From contig JAGBLF010000008.1 of the NCBI GenBank assembly GCA_017635595.1, positions 1 to 35,342 on the forward strand: a DNA stretch of 35,342 nucleotides, written 5' to 3'. The position numbers and the translations under genes were made by a program. Positions 7,151 to 15,390 of the stretch are shown here, piece after piece. A model generated the notes under the pieces. That model did no database searches. It was not told the origin of the DNA and saw only the letters and a program-made list of their open reading frames with translations. The stretch's first letter is position 1. Every line of letters begins with the position of its first letter. This DNA is from Alphaproteobacteria bacterium. GTDB lineage: Bacteria > Pseudomonadota > Alphaproteobacteria > RF32 > CAG-239.

Positions 7151-9407
7151 ATTTAAAAGTTTGGTAATTTGTTCGACGCTGTTATTGCTTTCGGTACCGG
7201 CTCAGGCCGTTACCGAAGCCGGCGAAATTCAAAGAAAAGAAGAACATAAACCGCACATGACAATGTTTGTTACCAACAACATTGCCAATTTGGATGTGGA
7301 TATTCCTCAAGACGGAGAAGACGAGCAAGTAAAATTCTGTGCCGACGAACTGATTAATGATGACAAATCCGGTTTGATTACGGCAACCGGTGATGTCGAA
7401 ATTAAATATAATAATATGCGCCTTGTCACGGATAAGCTGACTTATGACCAAAATACCGAGACGATTATTGCGGAAGGTAATGTTAAATTATACACGTCAG
7501 ACGGTTCTCTCATTATCAGCCAAAAGGCTTCTTTAGCCGATAATCTTTCGGTCGGAGAAATGAACGACATCAAAGTATTTTTGAAAGATAAATCTTTAGT
7601 AACGGCACAATCTTTCCGCAAAAAAAGCAATCAAACCAAAACTTTAAGCCATGCGACTTATACAGCCTGTGATTTTTGTGAAGGTATAAAACCTCTGTGG
7701 GAAATCAATGCCCGTAAAATTCAGCATGATGAAAAATCGCAAAATGTTCATTACAATGATGCCGTTTTAAAATTTAAGGGTATCCCGGCACTGTATACGC
7801 CGTTTTTATCTCATCCGGATCCGACCGTCAAGCGCCGTTCGGGCCTACTGATGCCGACCGGCGGTAGTTCCAACTTTTTCGGCGCCTATTTTCAACCGCG
7901 TTATTTTTGGGCTGTCAATGATCAGACTAATGTAATTTTTGCGCCTATTTTCTCTGAAAAGCATGAAACCGTTTGGGGCGGTTCTTATAAACAATATTTT
8001 TACAGTGCCGAAACTAGCTTAACCGGCGCCTTTATGAAAGATAACGAAAAACATAAACCTGAACACCGCGGTTACCTTTTTGCCAAAGGTCGTTATGATA
8101 TTAATAATGATTGGCGTATGAAGTATGATTTAAAATACGTTTCAGATTATATGTTTTTGAAAGATTTAAGTCTGCCTTCTCATGATGATGCCTGGCTGAA
8201 TTCAAACATATCCTTTGAAAGATTCTCAGGTCGTGATTATATTTCGGTTGATGCGTATTATTACAAAATGTTGAGTTATGATTTACATCGCCGTAATGTC
8301 ACTCATTATAAAGCCTTGGACAGACGTAAACCGATAGTGGCTCCGTTAATATACGGCGAATTTTATTCTGATCCGAGTTCTATAGGTTCATATTTCAAAA
8401 CCGAAATCGGAACGGCATCAATCTACCGCCAAAACGGAATGGAAACTCAACGTTTAACAGCCATTAATTCATGGGAATTGCCAACAACAACCTCCTTTGG
8501 TGAAAAATACCGCTTTGTAGCCTCGGTTAAATCGGATGCCTATTATGTCAATAAATATAATTATGCCGACAACCGCAATTATAACGGTGCAACCGGACGT
8601 GTTTTTCCGCAAGTAGGTGTTGAATGGCGTTTGCCGTTTGTTCGTGCAACCGAGGATTCCAGACAAATTATCGAACCGGTTATTGTCGGCGTGGTCGCAC
8701 CAAACGGCGGTAATAAAGCCGATAAAATTCCGGATGAAGACAGTGAAGACGTTTATTTTGATGATACAAATGTGCTTGATTTAGACCGATATGCCGGCTA
8801 TGACCGCAATGATACCGGCAGCCGTCTCAGTTATGGTTTACGTTGGAATTCGTACGGTAACTTATTCGGCCGCACATCGGCTTTTATTGCTCAAACCTTT
8901 GAACAAAATAAGCAATCAAGCTTTTTAAAGGCCTTGGATGCCGAAGACAGCAGTCATTTCAGTGATTTTGTCGGACGCATTAATGCTCAACCGAACCAGT
9001 ACCTGAATTTAAATTATCGTTTCCGTCTTGATCAAGAAGATTTCAGTGCAAAATACAACGAACTTGGTGCAGGTATCGGCCCGTCATTTTTACGCGGTTA
9101 CGTTTCCTACATCTTTTTACAAGGAAATACGCACTATAATGACTTATATTCCGAACGAAAAGAGATATATACTTCCATAAGTGCGGCTCTGTCGCAAAAC
9201 TGGTCACTGAGCATATATAATTTGCGTGATTTAACATCAAAAAGACACGGAAATCTGGAACACGGCGGCAATGTAATTTATGATGACGAATGTTTCAGTT
9301 GGATTACTTCGGTTCGTAAATACAACAGCAGTAACCCTAATTTGGAAAATGACTATGAATTTACGACAACGTTTTATTTAAAAACCATCGGTAGCTTCGG
9401 TTCTTAA
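7140..9407 (+). CDS. lptD: LPS-assembly protein LptD
   Basis: LptD is the outer-membrane beta-barrel that inserts LPS into the outer leaflet. A signal peptide is evident (residues 1-23, ending AQA). A periplasmic OstA/LptA-like jellyroll domain follows (about 65-175), then the conserved block FKGIPALYTPFLSHPDPTVK and RRSGLLMP, and a long aromatic-rich barrel to the C terminus. The 755-residue size is normal for Alphaproteobacteria. Cysteines sit at residue 67, in TACDFC at the domain junction, and once near the C terminus (ECFSW), compatible with a disulfide linking the two domains. The gene overlaps lptF by 11 bases and is followed 16 bases later by the periplasmic chaperone surA, which helps fold it. 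This is a coherent outer-membrane biogenesis operon. Confidence 0.95.
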   Translation: MHIEFKSLVICSTLLLLSVPAQAVTEAGEIQRKEEHKPHMTMFVTNNIANLDVDIPQDGEDEQVKFCADELINDDKSGLITATGDVEIKYNNMRLVTDKLTYDQNTETIIAEGNVKLYTSDGSLIISQKASLADNLSVGEMNDIKVFLKDKSLVTAQSFRKKSNQTKTLSHATYTACDFCEGIKPLWEINARKIQHDEKSQNVHYNDAVLKFKGIPALYTPFLSHPDPTVKRRSGLLMPTGGSSNFFGAYFQPRYFWAVNDQTNVIFAPIFSEKHETVWGGSYKQYFYSAETSLTGAFMKDNEKHKPEHRGYLFAKGRYDINNDWRMKYDLKYVSDYMFLKDLSLPSHDDAWLNSNISFERFSGRDYISVDAYYYKMLSYDLHRRNVTHYKALDRRKPIVAPLIYGEFYSDPSSIGSYFKTEIGTASIYRQNGMETQRLTAINSWELPTTTSFGEKYRFVASVKSDAYYVNKYNYADNRNYNGATGRVFPQVGVEWRLPFVRATEDSRQIIEPVIVGVVAPNGGNKADKIPDEDSEDVYFDDTNVLDLDRYAGYDRNDTGSRLSYGLRWNSYGNLFGRTSAFIAQTFEQNKQSSFLKALDAEDSSHFSDFVGRINAQPNQYLNLNYRFRLDQEDFSAKYNELGAGIGPSFLRGYVSYIFLQGNTHYNDLYSERKEIYTSISAALSQNWSLSIYNLRDLTSKRHGNLEHGGNVIYDDECFSWITSVRKYNSSNPNLENDYEFTTTFYLKTIGSFGS

Positions 9408-9423
9408 TTTGTAAGGAGATAAA

Positions 9424-10611
9424 ATGAAAAAATTTAATATTTTATTGATTTTAGCTGTTTTATTATCTGTACCGGCTTATGCCGAAGATATGAGTGCCCA
9501 GCAATTAGATACCTCTTCTCGTATATCTCAACCAAACAGCAATTCTATAATGTTTCGTCGTAATGCCGAACAGTATCGTCAACTCAGTGACGAGGACAGA
9601 CAAGAAATTCAACAACAACGTGAGTTGGCACGAAAACAAGCCGAAGAATATCGTAAACGCCAGCAAGAATACGCTCGCCGCCAAGCTGAAATGCAGGCCC
9701 GAGAAGAAGAAGAACGTCGCCGCGCCGAAGCCTTAAAACCTATTACTCTGTATGAAAACAAACTCAAAATCTATGCTCTTGTAAACGGCGAGCTGATTAC
9801 AAGTACCGATATGCAGAGCCGTATTAATGCCTTTATTTTAACAACAGGTATTCCTTATAACAAAAAAACAAAAAATATGATTACCGGCAAAGTTCTGCAA
9901 GGTGCTATTGATGAAAAGCTTAAAATTCAGGAAGCACAAAAAAATAATATCCATGTTTCGCAAAGAGAATTGAACTCTGCCATTCGTGAATTTGAAAAAG
10001 CAAATGGTATGCCTGTCGGCGGGTTGAAAACCATTTTGTCCGAAGCTAAAGTCAGCTTAAAAGTTTGGTCAACACAAATCCAGTCAGATCTTGCTTGGAA
10101 AAAATTAATCACATCCAAAGGTTACGGAAAAATACGTGTCAGTGAAAGCGAAATAAAACGTGCGGTTGATGATATCAAAAAAGATATGCAAATCAAAAAG
10201 TATATGTTATCTGAAATTGTCATCAATAAAAAGGATGCTAAAGATATCCGCGGTTTGACCGAAGTATTGCGCCAAGATCCTCGATTTGAACTGTATGCTA
10301 TGCAGTTTTCACAAAGTCCGAGTGCCGCCAACGGCGGTCGTTTAGGTTGGGTTATTAAAGGTAAATTACCGACAACGTTGGAAAATGCCGTATTAAAGCT
10401 TAAAGAAGGTGATGTATCTGATCCGATTGCTTACGGAAATGATTATTATATCTATAAACTTGAAAAGATTTTTAATCCGGAAACAGATGCAAAAACTCTT
10501 CCGAGCCGAAAAGAAATCGTAAGTTTTCTGGAAAATAAAAAACTCGAAGAATTTTCAAATAAATATTTGAAAGATTTGCGCAGTCGCGCTCTGATAGAAA
10601 AGAAAATTTAA
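9424..10611 (+). CDS. surA: SurA-like periplasmic peptidyl-prolyl isomerase chaperone
   Basis: SurA chaperones outer-membrane proteins such as LptD. The signal peptide spans residues 1-20 (AYA before ED). The SurA N-terminal chaperone region is about 116-235, starting YALVNGELITSTDM. One parvulin-type rotamase domain lies at about 258-347 (QFSQSPSAANGGRLGWV, then LKEGDVSDPIAYGNDYYIYK). Only one parvulin domain is seen, as in many alphaproteobacterial SurA proteins. Between signal and chaperone domain is an unusual region of about 50 residues (58-104), very rich in Gln, Arg and Glu and probably a coiled coil. The gene follows lptD with AAGGAG before the ATG and overlaps rsmA by one base (TAATG). 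pdxA, commonly between surA and rsmA in relatives, is missing. Confidence 0.9.
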   Translation: MKKFNILLILAVLLSVPAYAEDMSAQQLDTSSRISQPNSNSIMFRRNAEQYRQLSDEDRQEIQQQRELARKQAEEYRKRQQEYARRQAEMQAREEEERRRAEALKPITLYENKLKIYALVNGELITSTDMQSRINAFILTTGIPYNKKTKNMITGKVLQGAIDEKLKIQEAQKNNIHVSQRELNSAIREFEKANGMPVGGLKTILSEAKVSLKVWSTQIQSDLAWKKLITSKGYGKIRVSESEIKRAVDDIKKDMQIKKYMLSEIVINKKDAKDIRGLTEVLRQDPRFELYAMQFSQSPSAANGGRLGWVIKGKLPTTLENAVLKLKEGDVSDPIAYGNDYYIYKLEKIFNPETDAKTLPSRKEIVSFLENKKLEEFSNKYLKDLRSRALIEKKI

Positions 10612-11441
10612 TGAAAGAGTTATTGTCCTTAAAAGAAACGGTCGATAAATACGGACTCCTGGCGAAAAAATCGCTCGGACAGAACTTTTTATTGGATATG
10701 AATGTAACCAACAAAATTATCCGTCTTTCTTTAGAGGCTCAGCATAAAAAAGATTTTAAAGGAGAATGTGTTTTTGAAATCGGTCCGGGACCGGGTGGTC
10801 TGACACGCGCCATTTTAAATGCCGACCCGCAGAAATTAACCGTTATTGAAATGGATAACCGCTGTATTCAGATTATGAATGAGATTAAAGATGTGGTCGG
10901 AGATAAACTGCAAATTATTGAAGGAGATGCCCTCCAATTTGATTTTACGCAGCCCCAAAATATGCCCTTAAATATTGTCAGTAATTTACCTTACAATATT
11001 TCCGTACCGCTTTTGATTTCATGGCTGAAGAACATGGCTCGGTACAGCAGTTTAACCTTGATGTTTCAAAAAGAGGTTGCCGAGCGTATTACCGCCGAAA
11101 TCGGGACAAAAGATTACGGACGATTATCGGTTCTGGCACAGTTGACATGCGCGATTAAAACGTTGTTCAATTTGAGTCCGACCTGCTTTGTACCGGCCCC
11201 TAAAATCTGGTCAACCGTTTTGTTGTTTCAGCCGCTTGCCGAAATACCGACTGCTGATATCTTAAGTAAAGTTGAAAAACTGACAACCATGGCCTTCGGA
11301 CAACGCCGCAAAATGATTCGCCAAAGCTTAAAATCTGTACCGAATTTAGCAAATATTTGTGCAGAACTTGATATAGACTTAACCAGCCGAGCTGAAAATT
11401 TGACACCTGAGCAATATCTGCAAATTGCCCGAAAAATTTAA
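10611..11441 (+). CDS. rsmA: 16S rRNA dimethyladenosine transferase
   Basis: RsmA (KsgA) uses SAM to dimethylate two adjacent adenosines in the 3'-terminal hairpin of 16S rRNA during 30S maturation. The 276-residue protein shows the family N terminus KKSLGQNFLLD (19-29), SAM motif I EIGPGPGGLT (56-65) and the catalytic NLPYNI (125-130), with an all-helical C-terminal domain. The start codon overlaps the surA stop by one base (TAATG), implying coupled translation. Its last four bases overlap the stop of the convergent MFS gene. The surA-rsmA order is conserved in many proteobacteria. Confidence 0.97.
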   Translation: MKELLSLKETVDKYGLLAKKSLGQNFLLDMNVTNKIIRLSLEAQHKKDFKGECVFEIGPGPGGLTRAILNADPQKLTVIEMDNRCIQIMNEIKDVVGDKLQIIEGDALQFDFTQPQNMPLNIVSNLPYNISVPLLISWLKNMARYSSLTLMFQKEVAERITAEIGTKDYGRLSVLAQLTCAIKTLFNLSPTCFVPAPKIWSTVLLFQPLAEIPTADILSKVEKLTTMAFGQRRKMIRQSLKSVPNLANICAELDIDLTSRAENLTPEQYLQIARKI

Positions 11442-12628
11442 GCTTTTCTTTCGCCGGACAGGTATGGCAATAGCAGTATTGTGCCGCCAATGAATAAAAT
11501 GCCCCAAACAGGTTCATACATTAATCCGAAGTTTTTCACAACTGCCGTGTTTACCAATAATATTATGCTTGATGCCAAACGCATGAATGTATTGTTCAAT
11601 GAAGCCATCATTGAGCGGTTGCCCAATTCGGTATGCTCTTGCAAATGCGATACGACACCGACATTAAAACTGAGTTGCAAAGCAATTCCCATACAACTAA
11701 AGACCAATAGCGGCATAATGGCCGCGTACATATTATATTTTATCACAACATAAATAAATAAAAATGACAGCATGTTGATAATGTAGCAGACTAATCCCAT
11801 ATTACGCACACTGATGCATTTGAGGATTTTGTAGGTACTGCCGCTGGCTATTGCGCGCGTTATATGATTGATAAAATATATGCCGCCGAAAAATATAACC
11901 GGTACGTTTCCTAAATGCATGAGCGGTTGAAACGTATGTAGCAACAAAGATGTAATTGCCGTAAATGCGCCTGATATAATAATATAAAATTTCAAATCAG
12001 ATTTTTTAAATAAAACGAATAGGCGCAAGAACTTCGTAAATGTATTATAAGCTCTTTTTTCTTTATAGTGTTCTCGGCGCACCGGCTTGATAAAGCACAA
12101 TAAAATAATCCCGGCGGCAACGACAACCAACTGTACTATCAGCACAGTTCTAACGCCTGTTTGCTTAAAAATAAGAGCACCGAGCAACGCAGATACAGCC
12201 GAGCCTATTGATGCCGCGGCATTAAACCACGAATATTTCCCGAGATTTGACTGCTGCTCATCGTTTTCGCACAAGTATTGATAGATATAGCCTTCAGCCG
12301 TACTTTGGAATAAACTTTTATAAAAAGCGTAGCACAACTCACCTATTAAAATAATCCAATACCCACCGAAAAACAGCCATAAGGCATAACGCATAAACAA
12401 CATTAAATATGAAAAAAGTAAGATTGTTTTTTTAGAAAAATAATCAGCCAGATATCCGCAGGGCAAGCCTAATATCAACTCGGTGACGCCGACTATTCCC
12501 TGAAAAAAGAAAAAATCTGCGGCATCTAAGCCGTTTTGCATATAAAAAAGCAACATAACCGGCAATAAATAAGACTGTGATTTTAAAAACACAGTAATAT
12601 TCAAGAGAGTTAAGTTAGACAGTTTCAT
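11438..12628 (-). CDS. MFS transporter
   Basis: This is an inner-membrane secondary transporter of the major facilitator superfamily. The 396-residue protein has about twelve hydrophobic segments, and the region around residues 55-72 (LPCGYLADYFSKKTILLF) is the motif-A-like loop between TM2 and TM3 (G-x-L-A-D-x-x-x-x-K). The substrate is unknown. It begins 10 bases after the DUF805 gene ends, so the two are probably cotranscribed. Its stop overlaps the end of rsmA on the opposite strand by four bases, an unusually tight convergent arrangement with no terminator hairpin visible. Confidence 0.85.
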   Translation of the reverse strand: MKLSNLTLLNITVFLKSQSYLLPVMLLFYMQNGLDAADFFFFQGIVGVTELILGLPCGYLADYFSKKTILLFSYLMLFMRYALWLFFGGYWIILIGELCYAFYKSLFQSTAEGYIYQYLCENDEQQSNLGKYSWFNAAASIGSAVSALLGALIFKQTGVRTVLIVQLVVVAAGIILLCFIKPVRREHYKEKRAYNTFTKFLRLFVLFKKSDLKFYIIISGAFTAITSLLLHTFQPLMHLGNVPVIFFGGIYFINHITRAIASGSTYKILKCISVRNMGLVCYIINMLSFLFIYVVIKYNMYAAIMPLLVFSCMGIALQLSFNVGVVSHLQEHTELGNRSMMASLNNTFMRLASSIILLVNTAVVKNFGLMYEPVWGILFIGGTILLLPYLSGERKA

Positions 12629-12638
12629 AAATTTTCAC

Positions 12639-13208
12639 TCAAAAAATGCAGATAAAAAAAGTTAACCATAATCCGACTAAAAACACAATCATAAAAGTGA
12701 TAAAAACACGGCTGTCCTGATTATATATTTCAGGTTCACGTACTTTAGGCCCGTATGTGTTTTCCCCCTCGTCACCTTCAGCACTGAGCAACCAGTACAA
12801 GTAAGACATATATGCCAATGTCACAAACACCGCCATAATTTCGTTAATCAATCCGAATTCGCTGTTAAGCAACAGCATCAATCCACACCCTGCAATCGGT
12901 GCCGCCCACCAACCGGATTGTCCCAAATCATGAAGGCGGCGCACGCTTATTGTCGTGGCCGGTGCTAAAAAATACAAAGCAAAGATTTCGAAAACAATCT
13001 GATAGGCGTTAAAAATAAAACCGACCAAAGCAGCCAGCAAAAAAATAAAAAGGCTGACGGTTTGAAAAGCCCAAAATTCATAGCGCGTTGTCCGCCCGTT
13101 GATATCAAAAAAGCGACGCAAAGCCTCACTCCAACAATCGAAAATACTCTTCATATTTTCGTCTTGCACAGCGGTTACATTCGGTTCTTTAATTTCTTCG
13201 GACATCAT
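12639..13208 (-). CDS. DUF805 family membrane protein
   Basis: This is an inner-membrane protein of unknown function. The 189-residue sequence contains the DUF805 hallmarks: FFDINGRTTRYEFW near residue 33, several hydrophobic segments and RRLHDLGQSGWW in the middle. The first two codons are both ATG, so the start may be either; GAGA lies just upstream. It is separated from the upstream tsf gene by a strong terminator, so it likely has its own promoter or depends on readthrough, and it is followed closely by the MFS gene. Confidence 0.85.
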   Translation of the reverse strand: MMSEEIKEPNVTAVQDENMKSIFDCWSEALRRFFDINGRTTRYEFWAFQTVSLFIFLLAALVGFIFNAYQIVFEIFALYFLAPATTISVRRLHDLGQSGWWAAPIAGCGLMLLLNSEFGLINEIMAVFVTLAYMSYLYWLLSAEGDEGENTYGPKVREPEIYNQDSRVFITFMIVFLVGLWLTFFICIF

Positions 13209-13224
13209 TAATCTCTAAAAGAAT

Positions 13225-13254
13225 AAAGGCACTTTCGTTTTCGAAAGTGCCTTT
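13225..13254 (-). terminator. Terminator after tsf
   Basis: AAAGGCACTTTCG and CGAAAGTGCCTTT form a perfect 13-base stem with a TTTT loop. Read on the minus strand, it follows the tsf stop by a few bases and is trailed by a T-rich stretch. It separates the rpsB-tsf unit from the DUF805-MFS unit. Confidence 0.9.
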
Positions 13255-13266
13255 TCGATCAAAAGA

Positions 13267-14193
13267 TTATTTATTCAACTGAGCTTGAACTTCAGCGGCA
13301 AAATCTTCTTCTTTTTTCTGTAAGCCGTCACCGAGCTTAAAGAAAACATAGTCGGTTAATTTGATATCGGCACCGCAATCTTTAGCGGCTTCGGCGATAA
13401 CATCTTTAACCTTTTTATCCGGATCCATAATGAAGTTTTGCTCGAGTAAAACAACTTCTTCATAGAATTTACGAATACGGCCTTCAACCATTTTTTCAAT
13501 AATGTTAGCCGGTTTACCCGAAGCAGCGGCTTGCTCGGCAAAAATGCTCTTTTCGTGTTCAACGGCAGCCGGATCAACACCTTCGGTATTCAAAGCAATC
13601 GGTTGAGCAGCAGCAATATGCATAGCGATATGCTTACCTAAATCAGCTAATTTTGCTTTATCGGCTGCTGATTCCAATGCAACCAAAACGCCGATTTTAC
13701 CCAAGCCCGGACGAGCGGCATTATGAACATAAGAACAAACCAAACCATTGTTGACACTGACAACTTTAGCACGACGTAAATTCATATTTTCACCGATTCT
13801 GGCAATCATATCAGTTAAGCGTTCACCAAAAGTTTTACCGCTGGCAGCATCTTGAGCATTTTTCATAGCTTCAACATCACCGTTGCAAGCTAAAGCAACT
13901 TTAGCGGCATCTTCAACATAAGCTTGGAAAATATCGTTTTTAGCAACGAAATCTGTTTCGGAGTTAACTTCAACAGCAGCACCTTTATTGCCGTCAACCA
14001 ATACGGAAACCAAACCTTCAGCGGCGATACGGCTGGATTTTTTGGCGGCTGATGCCAAACCTTTTTTACGCAACCAGTCAACAGCCTCTTCCATATTTCC
14101 GTTAGCTTCAACCAATGCTTTTTTACAATCGAGCATACCTGCACCGGTACTTTCTCTTAATTCTTTTACCATAGCGGCTGTAATTTCTGCCAT
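13267..14193 (-). CDS. tsf: Elongation factor Ts
   Basis: EF-Ts is the guanine-nucleotide exchange factor that recycles EF-Tu. The 308-residue protein has the N-terminal UBA-like domain ([20 protein letters not shown]), the conserved TDFVAKN (80-86) that contacts EF-Tu, and two core subdomains with a C-terminal module. It follows rpsB by 102 bases, the near-universal rpsB-tsf arrangement, and ends at a strong terminator. The intergenic region holds a GC-rich hairpin that could set the ratio of the two proteins. Confidence 0.98.
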   Translation of the reverse strand: MAEITAAMVKELRESTGAGMLDCKKALVEANGNMEEAVDWLRKKGLASAAKKSSRIAAEGLVSVLVDGNKGAAVEVNSETDFVAKNDIFQAYVEDAAKVALACNGDVEAMKNAQDAASGKTFGERLTDMIARIGENMNLRRAKVVSVNNGLVCSYVHNAARPGLGKIGVLVALESAADKAKLADLGKHIAMHIAAAQPIALNTEGVDPAAVEHEKSIFAEQAAASGKPANIIEKMVEGRIRKFYEEVVLLEQNFIMDPDKKVKDVIAEAAKDCGADIKLTDYVFFKLGDGLQKKEEDFAAEVQAQLNK

Positions 14194-14247
14194 TTTTTAA
14201 TTCCTTTTATTAAAAACTTTTCTTGATTATTAAACTTATCATAACGC

Positions 14248-14275
14248 GGCGCGGCACTTAAAAAGCCACCGCGCC
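14248..14275 (-). other. Intergenic hairpin between rpsB and tsf
   Basis: GGCGCGG (14248-14254) pairs with CCGCGCC (14269-14275) around a 14-base loop. On the transcribed minus strand it is not followed by a T tract, so it is more likely a processing or attenuating structure than a full terminator. Confidence 0.5.
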
Positions 14276-14295
14276 TTTCAATTCATACAGCTGAA

Positions 14296-15108
14296 TTATT
14301 CAGCTTCAGCAGCCTTAGCGGCTTTGGTTTTGCGCGGAGCTCTTTTCTTCGGAGCTGCTTCTTCGGCAGCCGGAGCAGTAGATTCTACATCGGCAACTTC
14401 CAAACCCTTAGCTGCGATTTCGGCTTGAACACCGTCCAAGATAGCGCCGGATACCAATTCGCAATAAAATTGAATTGCGCGGATGGCATCGTCATTACCC
14501 GGAACAGGGAAATCAACGTCATTCGGGTTAGCGTTTGTATCGATAATGCCGATAACAGGGATCCCCAGTTTTTTAGCTTCTTTTATAGCCAAAGCTTCTT
14601 TCGGCGTATCGATAACGAACAACATATCCGGTTGACCGCCCATTTCTTTAATACCGTCTAAAGTGGTCGCTAACTTTTCACGTTCTTTTTTCAGGTTTAA
14701 GATTTCTTTTTTCGTATAACCTTCATAAGCGTTATTAGCTTCCATTTCGTTTAATTTATTTAAACGGGAAATTGACTTGTAAACGGTTTTCCAGTTTGTC
14801 AACATACCGCCTAACCAACGATAGTTTACATAGTATTGACCGCATCTTGTTGCGTTTTCTTTTACAATGTCCTGAGCTTGTCTTTTGGTAGCAACAAACA
14901 AAACTTTACCGCCCTGAGCAGCTACTTCGCGAACGGCGTTCAATGCGTTGTAGAACATCGGGTAAGTTTTCTGTAAGTCGATAATGTGAACATTGTCTTT
15001 TTTACCGTAAATGAACGGAGCCATTTGCGGATTCCAACGACGGGCGTGGTGTCCGAAGTGTACGCCGGCTTCAACCATCTGGCGTAATGTAAATGTAGGA
15101 ATTGTCAT
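14296..15108 (-). CDS. rpsB: 30S ribosomal protein S2
   Basis: S2 is a structural protein of the small ribosomal subunit that recruits S1. The 270-residue sequence starts with the conserved MVEAGVHFGHHARRWNP region and contains RWLGGMLTNWKT and GIPVIGIIDTNANP, all diagnostic. The C terminus carries an Ala/Lys/Glu-rich tail of about 35 residues, common in alphaproteobacterial S2. It is first in the rpsB-tsf unit. The leader upstream appears structured and could be the target of feedback by S2. AAAGGATAA lies before the ATG. Confidence 0.98.
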   Translation of the reverse strand: MTIPTFTLRQMVEAGVHFGHHARRWNPQMAPFIYGKKDNVHIIDLQKTYPMFYNALNAVREVAAQGGKVLFVATKRQAQDIVKENATRCGQYYVNYRWLGGMLTNWKTVYKSISRLNKLNEMEANNAYEGYTKKEILNLKKEREKLATTLDGIKEMGGQPDMLFVIDTPKEALAIKEAKKLGIPVIGIIDTNANPNDVDFPVPGNDDAIRAIQFYCELVSGAILDGVQAEIAAKGLEVADVESTAPAAEEAAPKKRAPRKTKAAKAAEAE

Positions 15109-15118
15109 ATTTATTTAT

Positions 15119-15240
15119 CCTTTATTTTCCGGTTAAACCTCCGCAGATTCCAGCCTTTAAGGGCACCGGAGCGAAAAAGCTTTGAAAACTTCCCGCCTAT
15201 CTGCGTGTGTATTGTTATAAAGCCGCACCATTGCGACTTC
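15119..15240 (-). promoter_or_regulatory. Putative structured rpsB leader RNA
   Basis: About 130 bases separate a weak candidate promoter (TTGCAA at 15269-15274, 16 bases, TAAAAA on the minus strand) from the rpsB ATG. Within the leader, CGCAGAT (minus-strand copy of 15199-15205) can pair with ATCTGCG (15142-15148). This encloses about 50 bases with smaller hairpins and places the pairing just before the ribosome site. Autoregulation of rpsB by S2 through its leader is known in other bacteria; that this leader does so is inference. Confidence 0.4.
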
Positions 15241-15340
15241 GGGGTATTTTTAGCATAACCCCGTAAAATTGCAAGCATTTTTTTACTTTTTTTAAAAATA
15301 TTTACGACCTTATGCACATAAATTTAAGCTGTAACCATCC

Positions 15341-15373
15341 ACAAAAACGCCGCTCTTCCGGCGGCGTTTTTGT
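15341..15373 (-). terminator. Terminator after the 513-residue exported protein gene
   Basis: ACAAAAACGCCGC and GCGGCGTTTTTGT form a perfect 13-base stem with a seven-base loop. It serves the minus-strand gene whose stop is at 15391, and insulates rpsB downstream. Confidence 0.92.
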
Positions 15374-15390
15374 GCACTGTATCTCAGCTG

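Noticed and set aside
14241..14280. GC-rich hairpin between rpsB and tsf as a full terminator
   Set aside because: No T tract follows it on the transcribed strand, and the two genes are normally cotranscribed; kept only as a hairpin.
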